A DNA stretch of 36,607 nucleotides, taken from the NCBI GenBank assembly GCA_020052235.1, contig JAGVPM010000059.1, forward strand, positions 1 to 36,607, read 5' to 3'. Positions 1-9,820 of this stretch are shown piece by piece (the stretch's first letter is position 1; the number at the start of each line of letters is the position of its first letter). This DNA is from Candidatus Goldiibacteriota bacterium. Its GTDB lineage: Bacteria > Oederibacteriota > JAAXVQ01. The notes under the pieces were generated by a model. It ran no database searches. It worked only from the letters and a program-made list of their open reading frames with translations, and had not been told where the DNA came from. The position numbers were made by a program, and so were the translations under genes.

Positions 1-67
1 AGCAATCTGTTTTTAAGCTCTAAACGCTCCGAAAAAGCGAGATTGCTTCGCTTTGCTCGCAATGACA
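1..67. repeat. Partial copy of the GTCATTGCGAG-type palindromic repeat (family R1), cut by the window edge
   Basis: AGCAATCT...AGATTGCTTCGCTTTGCTCGCAATGAC matches the right half of the copies at 5940-6032, 6338-6368 and 6450-6542. Confidence 0.8.
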
Positions 68-90
68 AATGTAAAGCCATTTAAGAAACA

Positions 91-1899
91 CTACACTAGC
101 GCTTGAAGTTTTTGTACTGTCGGCAACGTGCTGGGTTTGATGGGATCGCTGATGCCCAGCACCCCCATGATCTTTCCCTCCACCGCCAAGTAAACAACCG
201 TATGCCCTGCCTGCTGCAAGGCTTCAGCTGATTTTTCCCAATCCTGAGTACCGACGCCCGCACTCTCAAGATAAGCCCTATTGCCCAACACCACATTTTG
301 GGTTTTCACCTTTCCGGCAATGCCTTGGCCGGTGATGGATTGTACTTCAGTCCCGGTTTCCAATGCGATTCCTTGCGCCGCGCTGACAATGGCCGCGCCC
401 AATAGATGCTCGCTCCCTTTTTCCAAACCGGCGGCCCAGAACAAAACGTCTTGTTCGCTCGTCCCTGGGGCGGGTATCACTTGGCCGACTTTGGGTTTGC
501 CTTGAGTCAAGGTCCCGGTTTTATCCACCACCAACGTATCCACGTTGCGAAGAATTTCAATGGCTTCCGCATTCTTAAACAACACCCCCATTCCAGCGCC
601 CTTCCCAACGGCCACCATGACCGACATGGGCGTGGCCAATCCCAAGGCACAGGGGCAGGCAATAATCAGAACCGCCACGGCATTGACCAGCGCATAGGCC
701 AGCGGCGGTTTGGGTCCCCACCAGATCCACGCGGCAAAGGTCAGCACCGCGGCCAGGACCACGGTTGGAACAAAATATCCCGAAACTTGATCGGCAAGTT
801 TTTGAACCGGAGCGCGGCTGCGCTGGGCTTGTGCCGTGAGTTCCACAATCCTGGCCAACATGGTAGAGGCGCCTACTTTTTCAGCCTGCATGACTAAAGA
901 TCCTTTGCCATTCAGCGTGGCGCCTACCACGCGCAGGCCCCGGCTTTTTTCCACATCCAAAGGTTCTCCGGTCAGCATGGATTCGTCTACCCAGCTGACA
1001 CCCTCCAAAACCACTCCATCGACGGGAATTTTTTCTCCGGGCCTCACACGCAAACGGTCTCCAACGTGTACTTCGTCCAGGGCAACATCTTCTTCATTCC
1101 CATCGGCCCGTAAACGCCGCGCGGTTTTGGGCGCCAAACCCAACAGCGCCTTGATCGCCGCGCCGCTGCGGCTCCTCGCCCGCAGTTCCAACACCTGCCC
1201 TAAAAGAACCAGCGTGATAATCCCTGCGGCCGCCTCAAAATATACAGCCACACGGCCATGCATATCCTTTACGTCGGCGGGAAAAATTTCCGGAAATAAT
1301 ACAGCCGTTAAACTGTAGGTAAAAGCGGTACCGACCCCCAGCCCGATCAAGGTAAACATGTTTAAATTCCGGGTAACCAGTGAGCGCCAGGCACGGACAA
1401 AAAACGGCCACCCGCCCCAAAATACCACGGGCGCGGCCAATGCCAATTCCACCCACGGCTGTAACGCACCCGGCAGCCCGGCCATCCAGGAATGGCCGGG
1501 CCACATGGCGCCCATCGTTAAAACCAACAGCGGGAAAGTCAGCGCCGTGCTAAGGCCTAAACGGCGCACCATGTCTTTCAACTCGGGATCTTCCTGATCC
1601 CCGGATTTGGCGCGCATTGGTTCCAGTGCCATTCCGCATTTCGGGCAATCGCCCGGCCGGTCTTGAATTACTTCCGGATGCATGGGACAGGTATAAATTC
1701 CATCGCTTCCCCGATCATCGGCAGGATGAGGCATGCCTGAAAAATACGGTGCCGGTGTCCTGATAAACTTCCGCTTACAGTGATCACTGCAAAAATAATA
1801 CATCTTTCCCGCATACTCCGTGCGGTACGGGCTGCCGGACGTGGTTTCCATGCCGCACACGGCATCTCTAATTTTGAATGTGAATTCGTCCGGTTTCAT
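91..1899 (-). pseudogene. copA: Heavy-metal (copper) P-type ATPase, C-terminally truncated; start probably MKPDEF at 1899 rather than 1962
   Basis: YHS-like N-term ([19 protein letters not shown]), heavy-metal-binding motif [33 protein letters not shown] and DKTGTLT motifs. ORF stops after [21 protein letters not shown], with no TGDN or GDGxNDAP motifs. Confidence 0.85.
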
Positions 1900-2008
1900 A
1901 AGAGGCTTCCTCTCTGAAAAGACGGCGCGCCGAAATTGTATCCGGCGCGCCACGCCTGCCATGTCCCGTCACCAAACCGTGAAATCATACTCAAACCGGA
2001 AGCGGTGG

Positions 2009-2473
2009 TTATTTTACGTATTTCTCCGGATTTTTTAAAAATAACGGTTTGCAAGCCGCGCAGCAGAAATAATAGGTCTTGCCTTTATAAACCGCAGAAT
2101 CAAAAGCCTGAGATTTTTTAATTTTGGTTCCATACACCGGACAGACCACCATTTCATCCGGATTGGAGGCAGCAGCTTTCGTTTCTGTGAGTTTTTTTGC
2201 ACTGTCCTGAATTTTCTTAACGACAGCCGGATCAGAAGCTGTGATGGTGATGACGGCGCCTTCTTTGGTATTTTGCACCGCATACGCGGCTCCGGCAATA
2301 TGGCCGACACAATTGTCCATGCCTTCATGCTTCGCTGCGTGGCCACCCATCATCATGCCGCCCATGGTCTGATCCGAACTCATTCCAGCGCCATGTTCGT
2401 GTTGCGCTGCTGCAATTCCTGAAACCGCCAAGATAAGCATTGCCGTCAAAATACCGGCTTTTAAATTATTCAT
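2009..2473 (-). CDS. Secreted His/Met-rich YHS-domain protein, putative copper binding
   Basis: Signal peptide, HEHGAGM/MGGMMMGGH segments, C-terminal VCPVYGTKIKK..YKGKTYYFCCAACKPLFLKNPEKY (YHS-like). Confidence 0.75.
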   Translation of the reverse strand: MNNLKAGILTAMLILAVSGIAAAQHEHGAGMSSDQTMGGMMMGGHAAKHEGMDNCVGHIAGAAYAVQNTKEGAVITITASDPAVVKKIQDSAKKLTETKAAASNPDEMVVCPVYGTKIKKSQAFDSAVYKGKTYYFCCAACKPLFLKNPEKYVK

Positions 2474-2509
2474 GATTTGTTCTTCTCCTTTAAATTGATT
2501 GGATGCAGG

Positions 2510-2665
2510 TCAATGGCAGGACATCCCGCCCCCATGACCCGTATGGCCCATATTTTCTTGATTCTGTGTTGATGAATGGCCGCGATGCGAATCGTCCGAT
2601 TGCACGCTCGCGCAACCGGTTGCAAATAAAGCCAAAAGCAACATTCCGATACCCAGCAATTTCAT
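2510..2665 (-). CDS. Small (51 aa) His/Met-rich lipoprotein, putative Cu/Ag-binding
   Basis: Hand translation: MKLLGIGMLLLALFATGCASVQSDDSHRGHSSTQNQENMGHTGHGGGMSCH*. Lipobox-like FATGC, AGGAGG-type RBS upstream; below the ORF track size cutoff. Confidence 0.7.
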   Translation of the reverse strand: MKLLGIGMLLLALFATGCASVQSDDSHRGHSSTQNQENMGHTGHGGGMSCH

Positions 2666-2723
2666 GAATACCTCCTTCCCAGATTGATCCTATTCAATCC
2701 CCCAAAATGCTTGCCCTTCGGTT

Positions 2724-5700
2724 CTAGGCACGTTTTTTATGCCCAAGCGTTGAAACTATTCCCCGCCCTTCGCCTTTAAGCCACTGCTTTCCTTTCCACC
2801 AATAATAAATCACCGGATACACGGCCAGCTCCATGAGCACCGACGTCACCACGCCCCCAACCATGGGAGCTGCAATCCGCTTCATGACATCCGAGCCGGC
2901 CCCGTGACTCCAGAGAATCGGCAGCAAGCCGGCGATGATGACCGCAGCCGTCATGATCTTGGGACGCACGCGCTGGACCGCGCCATGGTCAATGGCCGCG
3001 CGCAAGTCCTCCAGGGAGTTCATCTGTTTACGCTGCACCGCTTCGTCGTACGACCGGTCCAGGTAGAGCAGCATGACCACGCCGGTTTCCGCATCCAACC
3101 CGGCCAGGGCAATGATCCCCACCCACACGGCCAAACTCATGTTGTAACCCAGCAAATACACAAACCCAAAAGCCCCCACCAATGAAAAGGGAACAGCCAG
3201 CAACACAATGGTGGTTTTGGACCATGACTTGGTATTTAAATAGATAATTAGAATAATGATGAACAGCGTCAGCGGAATCACGAGCATGAGCCGTTTCTGC
3301 ATGCGCTGCATGTATTCGAATTCTCCGCTCCAGGTGATCGAATACCCGGTCGGCAGCTTGACCTTTTGCGCAATAGCCTTGCGGGCTCTTTGAATGTATG
3401 TGCCGATGTCAATGCCCCGGATGTCCACAAACACCCAGGCATTGGGCCGGGTGTTTTCGCTGCGGATCACCATGGGGCCTTTTGCCAGGCGAATGTCCGC
3501 CACCTGCCCCAGGGGCACCTGAACCCCGCTGCTCCCTGTCACCAACACGCGCCGAATGGAATCCACATTGTCCCGCAGTTCGCGGCTGTAGCGCAAATTC
3601 ACGGGATAACGTTCCAAGCCTTCCACGGTCGTCGTGATGGTCATGCCGCCCAAGGCTGTTTCAATGACACTGTGCAAATCATCGACATTAATGCCGTAGC
3701 GGGCCGCTTCCGGACGGTTGATGACAATGTCCAAGTAGTTTCCCCCCACGGCCCGTTCTGCAAATGCCGAAGATGTGCCCGGCACCCGGCGCAGGACGCT
3801 TTCGATCTCCTGCCCGATTTGCTGCAGTTGATCCAAGTCCGCGCCGGAAATCTTCACACCCACCGGCGTCTTAATGCCCGTGGACAGCATGTCCGTGCGC
3901 GCCTTTATGGGCATGGTCCAGGCATTGGTCAGTCCCGGGATTTGCACGGCCTGATCGAGTTCGGCGATGAGTTTCTCCACGGTCATGCCTTTGCGCCATT
4001 CCTTTTCAGGTTTGAGCATAATGGTGGTTTCGGCCATATCCAGTCCCGAGGGATCGGTCGCAGTCTCAGCCCGGCCGATTTTTCCGAACACGTGATGGAC
4101 TTCCGGGAAACGTTTGATGATTTTATCCGTCTGTTGCAAAAGCTCTTTGGCTTTGGTAATGGAAATGCCCGGCAGCGTGGTGGGCATGTACAGCAAATCC
4201 CCTTCGTACAAGGGCGGCATAAATTCCGAACCCAAGCGCAAAAACGGCACCAAACCCAACAACACCACCACTCCGGCGGCAATGAATATCGCGCGTGTGT
4301 GTTTCAGCACATATTGCACCACGGGGTGATAGTGTTGGATCAACCAGCGGTTGATGGGATTTTTATCCTCGGAGGGGATATTGCCGCGGATAAAGTATCC
4401 CATCAAAATCGGAACAATAGTCACGGCCAGGAGCGCGGCGGCGCCCATAGCATAGGTTTTGGTAAACGCCAAGGGACGGAACAACCGGCCTTCCTGGGCT
4501 TCCAAACTAAAAATCGGGATAAACGAGACTGTGATTACGAGCAAAGACCAGAAGAGCGCCGGACCAACTTCCTGGGAAGCTTCTTGAATGATCTGCCAAT
4601 GAGGACGCCGTTTGCTTTTGGGCAACGCGCTCTCATGTTCCAAATGCTTGTGCGCGTTTTCAATCATGATAATGGCCGCGTCTACCATGGCGCCAATGGC
4701 AATGGCAATCCCGCCCAAAGACATGATGTTGGCATTGATGCCCTGGGCATGCATGACAATGAACGCGATCAGGATTGCCGTGGGCAATGTGAATACCGCC
4801 ACCAGGGCGCTGCGCGCATGAAACAAAAAGAGTAAACAGACCAAGGCGACGATAATCATTTCCTCGATCAGTTTATCGCGCAGATTTGCAATGGCACGCT
4901 GGATCAAGCTTGAGCGGTCATAGACCGGCACGATCTGAACATCCTTGGGCAAACCGGCTTTAAGTTCCTCCAGCTTGGCTTTCACGCCCTGAATAACCTT
5001 GAGCGCGTTTTGCCCATAGCGCATGACAATGATGCCGCCAGCAGCTTCTCCCTCGCCATTGAGTTCAGACAAGCCGCGCCGCATCTCCGGACCAATCTGA
5101 ATCGTGGCTATATCTTTTAAAAATACAGGCGCATTCCCCCCGCCGCCCATGCCCGTGTTGTTGGCACTGTTCATGCCCACGGGAATGTTGCCCAAATCCT
5201 CCAGGGACTTAATGTAGCCCAAGCCGCGGATCATGAACTCCGCTTCACCCATCTCAATGACTTCTCCCCCAACATCGTGGTTGCCGGCTTTGATGGCCAT
5301 TTCCACGGTTGAGAGCGGCAGGTTGTACGCCTTGAGCCGGGCCGGGTCCACTGTGACTTGATATTGTTTCACGTATCCGCCAATGCTGGCCACTTCTGCC
5401 ACGCCTGAAACACTGGTAAGTTCGTACTTCAAATACCAATCTTGCAAAGACCGCAGTTCCTGCAAGGAGCGCTCCTTGGAAACCAAAGCATACTCATACA
5501 CCCAACCCACCCCGGTCGCATCCGGGCCCAAGGTCGGCACCACGTTCGGCGGCAGGCGTTTTTGCGCATAATTCAAATATTCCAGCACCCGGCTGCGCGC
5601 CCAGTACAAATCCGTGCCATCTTCAAAAATAATGTACACCAGCGAATATCCAAAAAACGAATACCCGCGCACGGCCTTGGACCCGGGCACGGACACCATG

Positions 5701-5915
5701 GCCGTGGTCAGCGGGTACGTCACTTGATCTTCCATGGTGCGGGGAGATTGGCCCGGATACTGGGTGTAGATGATGACCTGTACATCGCTGAGATCCGGGA
5801 TCGCATCCACCTTGGTGTCCAGCATGGAATAAATTCCCAGGCCCATCAACATAACGGTCAGGACGATGACCATGCCTTTGTTGCGAATCGACCAAGCGAT
5901 AATTTTTTCCAGCAT
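2724..5915 (-). CDS. cusA: CusA-type heavy-metal efflux RND transporter
   Basis: 1063 aa, MLEKIIAWSIRNKGMVIVLTVML...DAIPDLSDVQVIIYTQYPGQSPRTMEDQVTYPLTTAM typical of HME-RND pumps. Confidence 0.96.
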   Translation of the reverse strand: MLEKIIAWSIRNKGMVIVLTVMLMGLGIYSMLDTKVDAIPDLSDVQVIIYTQYPGQSPRTMEDQVTYPLTTAMVSVPGSKAVRGYSFFGYSLVYIIFEDGTDLYWARSRVLEYLNYAQKRLPPNVVPTLGPDATGVGWVYEYALVSKERSLQELRSLQDWYLKYELTSVSGVAEVASIGGYVKQYQVTVDPARLKAYNLPLSTVEMAIKAGNHDVGGEVIEMGEAEFMIRGLGYIKSLEDLGNIPVGMNSANNTGMGGGGNAPVFLKDIATIQIGPEMRRGLSELNGEGEAAGGIIVMRYGQNALKVIQGVKAKLEELKAGLPKDVQIVPVYDRSSLIQRAIANLRDKLIEEMIIVALVCLLFLFHARSALVAVFTLPTAILIAFIVMHAQGINANIMSLGGIAIAIGAMVDAAIIMIENAHKHLEHESALPKSKRRPHWQIIQEASQEVGPALFWSLLVITVSFIPIFSLEAQEGRLFRPLAFTKTYAMGAAALLAVTIVPILMGYFIRGNIPSEDKNPINRWLIQHYHPVVQYVLKHTRAIFIAAGVVVLLGLVPFLRLGSEFMPPLYEGDLLYMPTTLPGISITKAKELLQQTDKIIKRFPEVHHVFGKIGRAETATDPSGLDMAETTIMLKPEKEWRKGMTVEKLIAELDQAVQIPGLTNAWTMPIKARTDMLSTGIKTPVGVKISGADLDQLQQIGQEIESVLRRVPGTSSAFAERAVGGNYLDIVINRPEAARYGINVDDLHSVIETALGGMTITTTVEGLERYPVNLRYSRELRDNVDSIRRVLVTGSSGVQVPLGQVADIRLAKGPMVIRSENTRPNAWVFVDIRGIDIGTYIQRARKAIAQKVKLPTGYSITWSGEFEYMQRMQKRLMLVIPLTLFIIILIIYLNTKSWSKTTIVLLAVPFSLVGAFGFVYLLGYNMSLAVWVGIIALAGLDAETGVVMLLYLDRSYDEAVQRKQMNSLEDLRAAIDHGAVQRVRPKIMTAAVIIAGLLPILWSHGAGSDVMKRIAAPMVGGVVTSVLMELAVYPVIYYWWKGKQWLKGEGRGIVSTLGHKKRA

Positions 5916-5939
5916 GATATAAACCTCCCTTATCTGCCT

Positions 5940-6032
5940 GTCATTGCGAGGAACGATTTCTGTGACGAAGCAATCTCAATTTTATATGGACAAATTCAGA
6001 TTGCCGCGCTCCCTTCAGTCGCTCGCAATGAC
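5940..6032. repeat. R1 palindromic repeat, full copy
   Basis: GTCATTGCGAGGAACGATTTCTGTGACGAAGCAATCT...CAGATTGCCGCGCTCCCTTCAGTCGCTCGCAATGAC; near-identical to 6450-6542. Confidence 0.92.
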
Positions 6033-6034
6033 CA

Positions 6035-6325
6035 CTAAAATAAACCGTCATATAAATCTTTAAATTCCTTGTTCGTCTTATTAATCAAATCCAATTTCTT
6101 TTGCCTTGAACCACCTTTAATTTGTTTTTCTCTTTCAATAGCACGATACGGGTCTTCAAAAATTTCAAAATAAACCAACTTGCTAATATTATATTTTTTT
6201 GTAAAGCCTTCAACAATCTTTTGCTTGTGCTCATAAACCCGGCGCTTTATATCCGTCGTAACACCTGTATAGAGCACAGTATTATTCTTGTTCGTAAGAA
6301 TATAAACATAGCTGTTTTTTCGCAT
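6035..6325 (-). CDS. Single-domain GIY-YIG (UvrC/YhbQ-like) endonuclease; start probably MRKNSYVYIL at 6325
   Basis: SYVYILTNKNNTVLYTGVTTDIKRRVYEHK...RAIEREKQIKGGSR; the extra N-term MSLRAKRSNLLGSVS in the 6370 ORF is largely translated repeat. Confidence 0.9.
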   Translation of the reverse strand: MRKNSYVYILTNKNNTVLYTGVTTDIKRRVYEHKQKIVEGFTKKYNISKLVYFEIFEDPYRAIEREKQIKGGSRQKKLDLINKTNKEFKDLYDGLF

Positions 6326-6337
6326 ACTAACACTCCC

Positions 6338-6368
6338 GAGGAGATTGCTTCGCTTTGCTCGCAATGAC
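6338..6368. repeat. R1 half copy
   Basis: CGAGGAGATTGCTTCGCTTTGCTCGCAATGAC, same as the copy at 1-67. Confidence 0.8.
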
Positions 6369-6449
6369 AAACCAAAACCTAATTTCAGCTTGCTCTTCGC
6401 GTTGTCAATGACAAGTTAAAACCCAACTTCGAATTACACTTTTTTTGTT

Positions 6450-6542
6450 GTCATTGCGAGGAGCGATTTCCGTGACGAAGCAATCTCTATTTCTCACAGA
6501 CAAAATCAGATTGCCGCGCTCCCTTCGGTCGCTCGCAATGAC
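6450..6542. repeat. R1 palindromic repeat, full copy
   Basis: GTCATTGCGAGGAGCGATTTCCGTGACGAAGCAATCT...CAGATTGCCGCGCTCCCTTCGGTCGCTCGCAATGAC. Confidence 0.92.
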
Positions 6543-6553
6543 AATAAAAATAA

Positions 6554-7885
6554 TTATTTCATGTCCATGCCTTCCATAGCATCCTGCTTGTCCGGGCTTT
6601 GGGGTTGCGCTTTGGATTTATCCTCAGGCATATCCATGCCCGGCATGCTGCCGCCGTGCTGATGCCCGCTGCCCAACATCCTGACCGCGGATTTTAATTG
6701 GCTTTCTGAATCAATCAAAAATTGGGAAGAGGTCACCACTTTTTCTCCTGCCATCAACCCGTGCAAAACCTGCACATAATCTCCGGCTGACAACCCCAGG
6801 GTAATTTCACGCGGATCAAAATATCCATTGGGCAAGGCAAGCACCACAAGATTGCGTTCACCGGAATGAATGACCGCAGACTCAGGCACGGCCAAATTTT
6901 TCCCGGGAATCGTGGAAACAATCCGGACCGTGGCAAACATGCCCGGTTTGATGGCCGCATCCGGCGTATTGGCCACTTCAATCCGGGCTTGCGCGGTTTT
7001 GGCTTCGCCGCTTAAAACAGGTGAAATAAACGTCACCTGCCCGGTGTACGTCTTTCCGGGTTGATACATCAAATCCACGGTGGCTTGCTGTCCCACCTTA
7101 ACAAACGGCAGGTCCTGCTGGTAAAGATCGGCCATCACCCACACGGTTGACACGTCCGCGATTTTATACACGGCCATGCCGGGCTCAATTTGCTTGCCTT
7201 GCTCGATCATCTTCTCCACCACCACGCCCTGCTCGGACGCGTACAAAGTCATGGTCCGGCCGGGTGTGCCCCGGGTTTCCAGGGCGCGAATCTCGGGTTC
7301 TGAAATATCCCAATTGAGCAACCGGCTGCGGGCACTCTCCAACAGGTTTTGCGCCCCGCGCTTTGACTCTTCCGCCGCATCGGCTGGAAGGGATTGAACA
7401 TAACGGAGCGCTTGCAGATATTCTTGCTGGGTCGAAACCAGATCAGGGCTGTATATTTCCAGCAGTGCTTGTCCCTTGGACACGGATTCGCCCAGGTAAT
7501 TCACGTGCAACTTTTCCACCCAGCCCATGACTTTGGCATTCACGGTATAAACCTTGGGTTCATTGAAAGCCACGGTCCCGCTGGTGCGGATCTCTTTTTT
7601 CAAAACTCTCTCCTGCACGGCCTCGCTCTTTACTCCGATATTCTGCACCACGGCCGGATCTATGCGGATGCCTTTGGCGTTCTTTTCACCCACATACACG
7701 GGCACCATATCCATGCCGCACGGGGCTTTGCCGGGTTTGTCTGTCGTAAAGGCCGGATTCATGGGATCCATGTAATATGCAATGGTCCTTTCCCCTTGAG
7801 CCTGGCTGCCTTTGCCCTTGGCGCAACCCGCAGCAACTGCCAGCATCACGGCAAGTCCTGGGATGATCCACCATTTCCAGTTCAT
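6554..7885 (-). CDS. cusB: CusB-type periplasmic adaptor (membrane fusion protein) with N-terminal heavy-metal-binding segment
   Basis: YYMDPMNPAFTTDKPGKAPCGMDMVPVY plus RND adaptor body; Met/His-rich C-term; adjacent to cusA and cusC. Confidence 0.93.
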   Translation of the reverse strand: MNWKWWIIPGLAVMLAVAAGCAKGKGSQAQGERTIAYYMDPMNPAFTTDKPGKAPCGMDMVPVYVGEKNAKGIRIDPAVVQNIGVKSEAVQERVLKKEIRTSGTVAFNEPKVYTVNAKVMGWVEKLHVNYLGESVSKGQALLEIYSPDLVSTQQEYLQALRYVQSLPADAAEESKRGAQNLLESARSRLLNWDISEPEIRALETRGTPGRTMTLYASEQGVVVEKMIEQGKQIEPGMAVYKIADVSTVWVMADLYQQDLPFVKVGQQATVDLMYQPGKTYTGQVTFISPVLSGEAKTAQARIEVANTPDAAIKPGMFATVRIVSTIPGKNLAVPESAVIHSGERNLVVLALPNGYFDPREITLGLSAGDYVQVLHGLMAGEKVVTSSQFLIDSESQLKSAVRMLGSGHQHGGSMPGMDMPEDKSKAQPQSPDKQDAMEGMDMK

Positions 7886-9303
7886 GGCTTTACCTCTTTC
7901 TTATTAAATTCTGCTTCAATCGTTTCCAGGCTGCAGCCCACGGCCAATTCTAAATCCGCCAGGCTCGTCCAATAATTTTTTTCCGCCATCACATAATTTT
8001 CCCGGGCCATCCAAAGTGTGCGATAAGCATCCAGCAGGCTTAAAAAGTCACGCTGGTTGGTTTGATAGGCAGACAGCGTGGTTTGCCAGGTCTGTTCGGC
8101 TTGCCGCAGTATGGTATCGCGGTTGAGCACCAAAATTTTGTAACTGACTTCCAATTGGGCTGAAATGCGCTGGAGTTGAACATGCAACATATTGCTGCGC
8201 GTTTGATAGTCCGCGCGGCTTTGCCTGACTTGGGCTGAAGTTTGGCTGACGGCTGCCACGGTTTGCGGCAAAGCCCAGGGCGCAAAGGGTATGGTCATTG
8301 CGCCCATCAACGCCCACGCATTATCTGCGCCGCCGCGCATGTCCATGTACATGCCCTTCACCATGAAATCCGGGAAAAACGCCCAGATGCTGGCCGCGTG
8401 TTCCGCTTGTTTCATTTCCACATCCGCTTGTGCTGCTTTTAATTCCGGATGATTTTTTTCCGCCAAGGCCGTCAGTCCGGCCAGCGCGTAGCGGGGTGCT
8501 TGTTTGGGCAGGGCCGGAGGTAAAACCTGAACCGGACTGTCGGGAGCGCGATTGACCAAGACATTAAATTCCGCCAGGGCTATTTTCTGCGCTTGTTCTA
8601 AAATCAGGTTCTGGCTTTGCAGGGTGGAATATTCGGTTTGCACCCGGAATATATCGCTCTGGCTTCCCCGGCCCAAACCATACTGCCTTTCTGTTACGCT
8701 TTGCACCTGCTGCACCAGTTCGCGATTGCGTTGATTATACTCCCGTTTCCGTTCCACTTCGTACAACTCAAAATACATGGCTTTTAAATCCCGCGTGAGT
8801 TGCCGCAGCTTGAGATCCGCTTCCCATTTCAGGCTATCCGCGCGATGGCTCTCGGCTCCCCCCATGGCAATCAATTTTCCCGGAAACATAATGTCTTGCT
8901 GGAGGAAATAATCCACTTCCCTGGCGTCGTTGGCCGGGTTGGGAAACGATGCCAGCGGCGCTTGCTTATATTCCACGCCTGCGCTGGGCGGGTTCAGGCT
9001 GCCGCGAATCCAAGCCGCTGCCCGCGCGGAATCTTCAGCCGCGCGCGCCGAGGCGATTTCCGGGTTGTCTTTTTCCAATACCGCAACCCACTCGGACAGC
9101 GTATAGGCCGAACGTGTCTGTCCCGCTGACTCGACGGAAGAATTCTCGGCGGCCATGCCTATGGCCGCAACCATCGGCCAAGCAAGACACAACAAGCCTA
9201 TATGGATGATCCGTTTCATACGCACCTCGGGTCTGCGGGTCCCATCATTCCATTTTTTTAGTATCGACAATAATACGCTCATGGTCGCCTGCTTCTTTCT
9301 CAA
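7882..9303 (-). CDS. cusC: TolC/CusC-family outer membrane efflux protein
   Basis: Alpha-helical OEP-like sequence, overlaps cusB start by 4 nt. Confidence 0.88.
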   Translation of the reverse strand: MRKKQATMSVLLSILKKWNDGTRRPEVRMKRIIHIGLLCLAWPMVAAIGMAAENSSVESAGQTRSAYTLSEWVAVLEKDNPEIASARAAEDSARAAAWIRGSLNPPSAGVEYKQAPLASFPNPANDAREVDYFLQQDIMFPGKLIAMGGAESHRADSLKWEADLKLRQLTRDLKAMYFELYEVERKREYNQRNRELVQQVQSVTERQYGLGRGSQSDIFRVQTEYSTLQSQNLILEQAQKIALAEFNVLVNRAPDSPVQVLPPALPKQAPRYALAGLTALAEKNHPELKAAQADVEMKQAEHAASIWAFFPDFMVKGMYMDMRGGADNAWALMGAMTIPFAPWALPQTVAAVSQTSAQVRQSRADYQTRSNMLHVQLQRISAQLEVSYKILVLNRDTILRQAEQTWQTTLSAYQTNQRDFLSLLDAYRTLWMARENYVMAEKNYWTSLADLELAVGCSLETIEAEFNKKEVKP

Positions 9304-9806
9304 AATTGCTCTTGCGTACCCTTATGCATGGTGCATTCATTTACTTGGTGCTTCATACGCGCCATGCCCTGGCCCCATTGATTCTGCACAGCTTTCACAA
9401 ACGCCGCACGCTTGGCTTCGGGCAGGCTATCGCGCACGTCCATGATATGCTTCCAGGTCAATATCTCCAGTTGGGTCTGGCTGGCTGTGATTTTTTCCAG
9501 CAGCGCCTGCGACTCCGGATCGTCTGCCTTAGCCGACCCTAAACGCTGTGAAAGCTGTTCCCGCTGCCGGCATAAGGTTGCACATACTTGGGTATATTCG
9601 TTTGTAAACGATTGATCCAAGGCCTGAACCGTGGCTTTAACCTCGGAATTTAGAATGTCTTTCATAGCCAGCGCAGCCACAGTGGAATACTCGCAGTGAT
9701 TTCCACACCTCAAGCCCCGGTGTTCAATCCAGGTTGCCGTACCCCAAAGCGCGATGCCTAATAACACCATTGATGCGCTGGCAATAATTAGCTTCCTAGT
9801 ATCCAT
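9300..9806 (-). CDS. Periplasmic heavy-metal sensor/resistance protein (CnrX/Spy-like)
   Basis: N-term TM anchor, EYSTVAALAMKDILNSEVKATVQALDQSF...EQLSQRL helical architecture; position next to ECF sigma and cus genes. Confidence 0.6.
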   Translation of the reverse strand: MDTRKLIIASASMVLLGIALWGTATWIEHRGLRCGNHCEYSTVAALAMKDILNSEVKATVQALDQSFTNEYTQVCATLCRQREQLSQRLGSAKADDPESQALLEKITASQTQLEILTWKHIMDVRDSLPEAKRAAFVKAVQNQWGQGMARMKHQVNECTMHKGTQEQF

Positions 9807-9820
9807 AACCTAAACGCCTC

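Noticed and set aside
1922-1951. Two GGCGGCGCGCC-like copies (GGCGCGCC...GGCGCGCC) upstream of copA
   Set aside because: Each is a self-palindromic 8-mer in GC-rich intergenic DNA; could form a hairpin but no U-tract or second copy to support a specific function.
3366-4835. 489-aa plus-strand ORF opposite cusA
   Set aside because: Antisense to a clear HME-RND pump; His/Gln/Arg-rich composition typical of GC-codon shadow ORFs; no domain recognisable.
6326-6370. GIY-YIG ORF N-terminus MSLRAKRSNLLGSVS
   Set aside because: Translated R1 repeat; the domain begins at MRKNSYVYIL.
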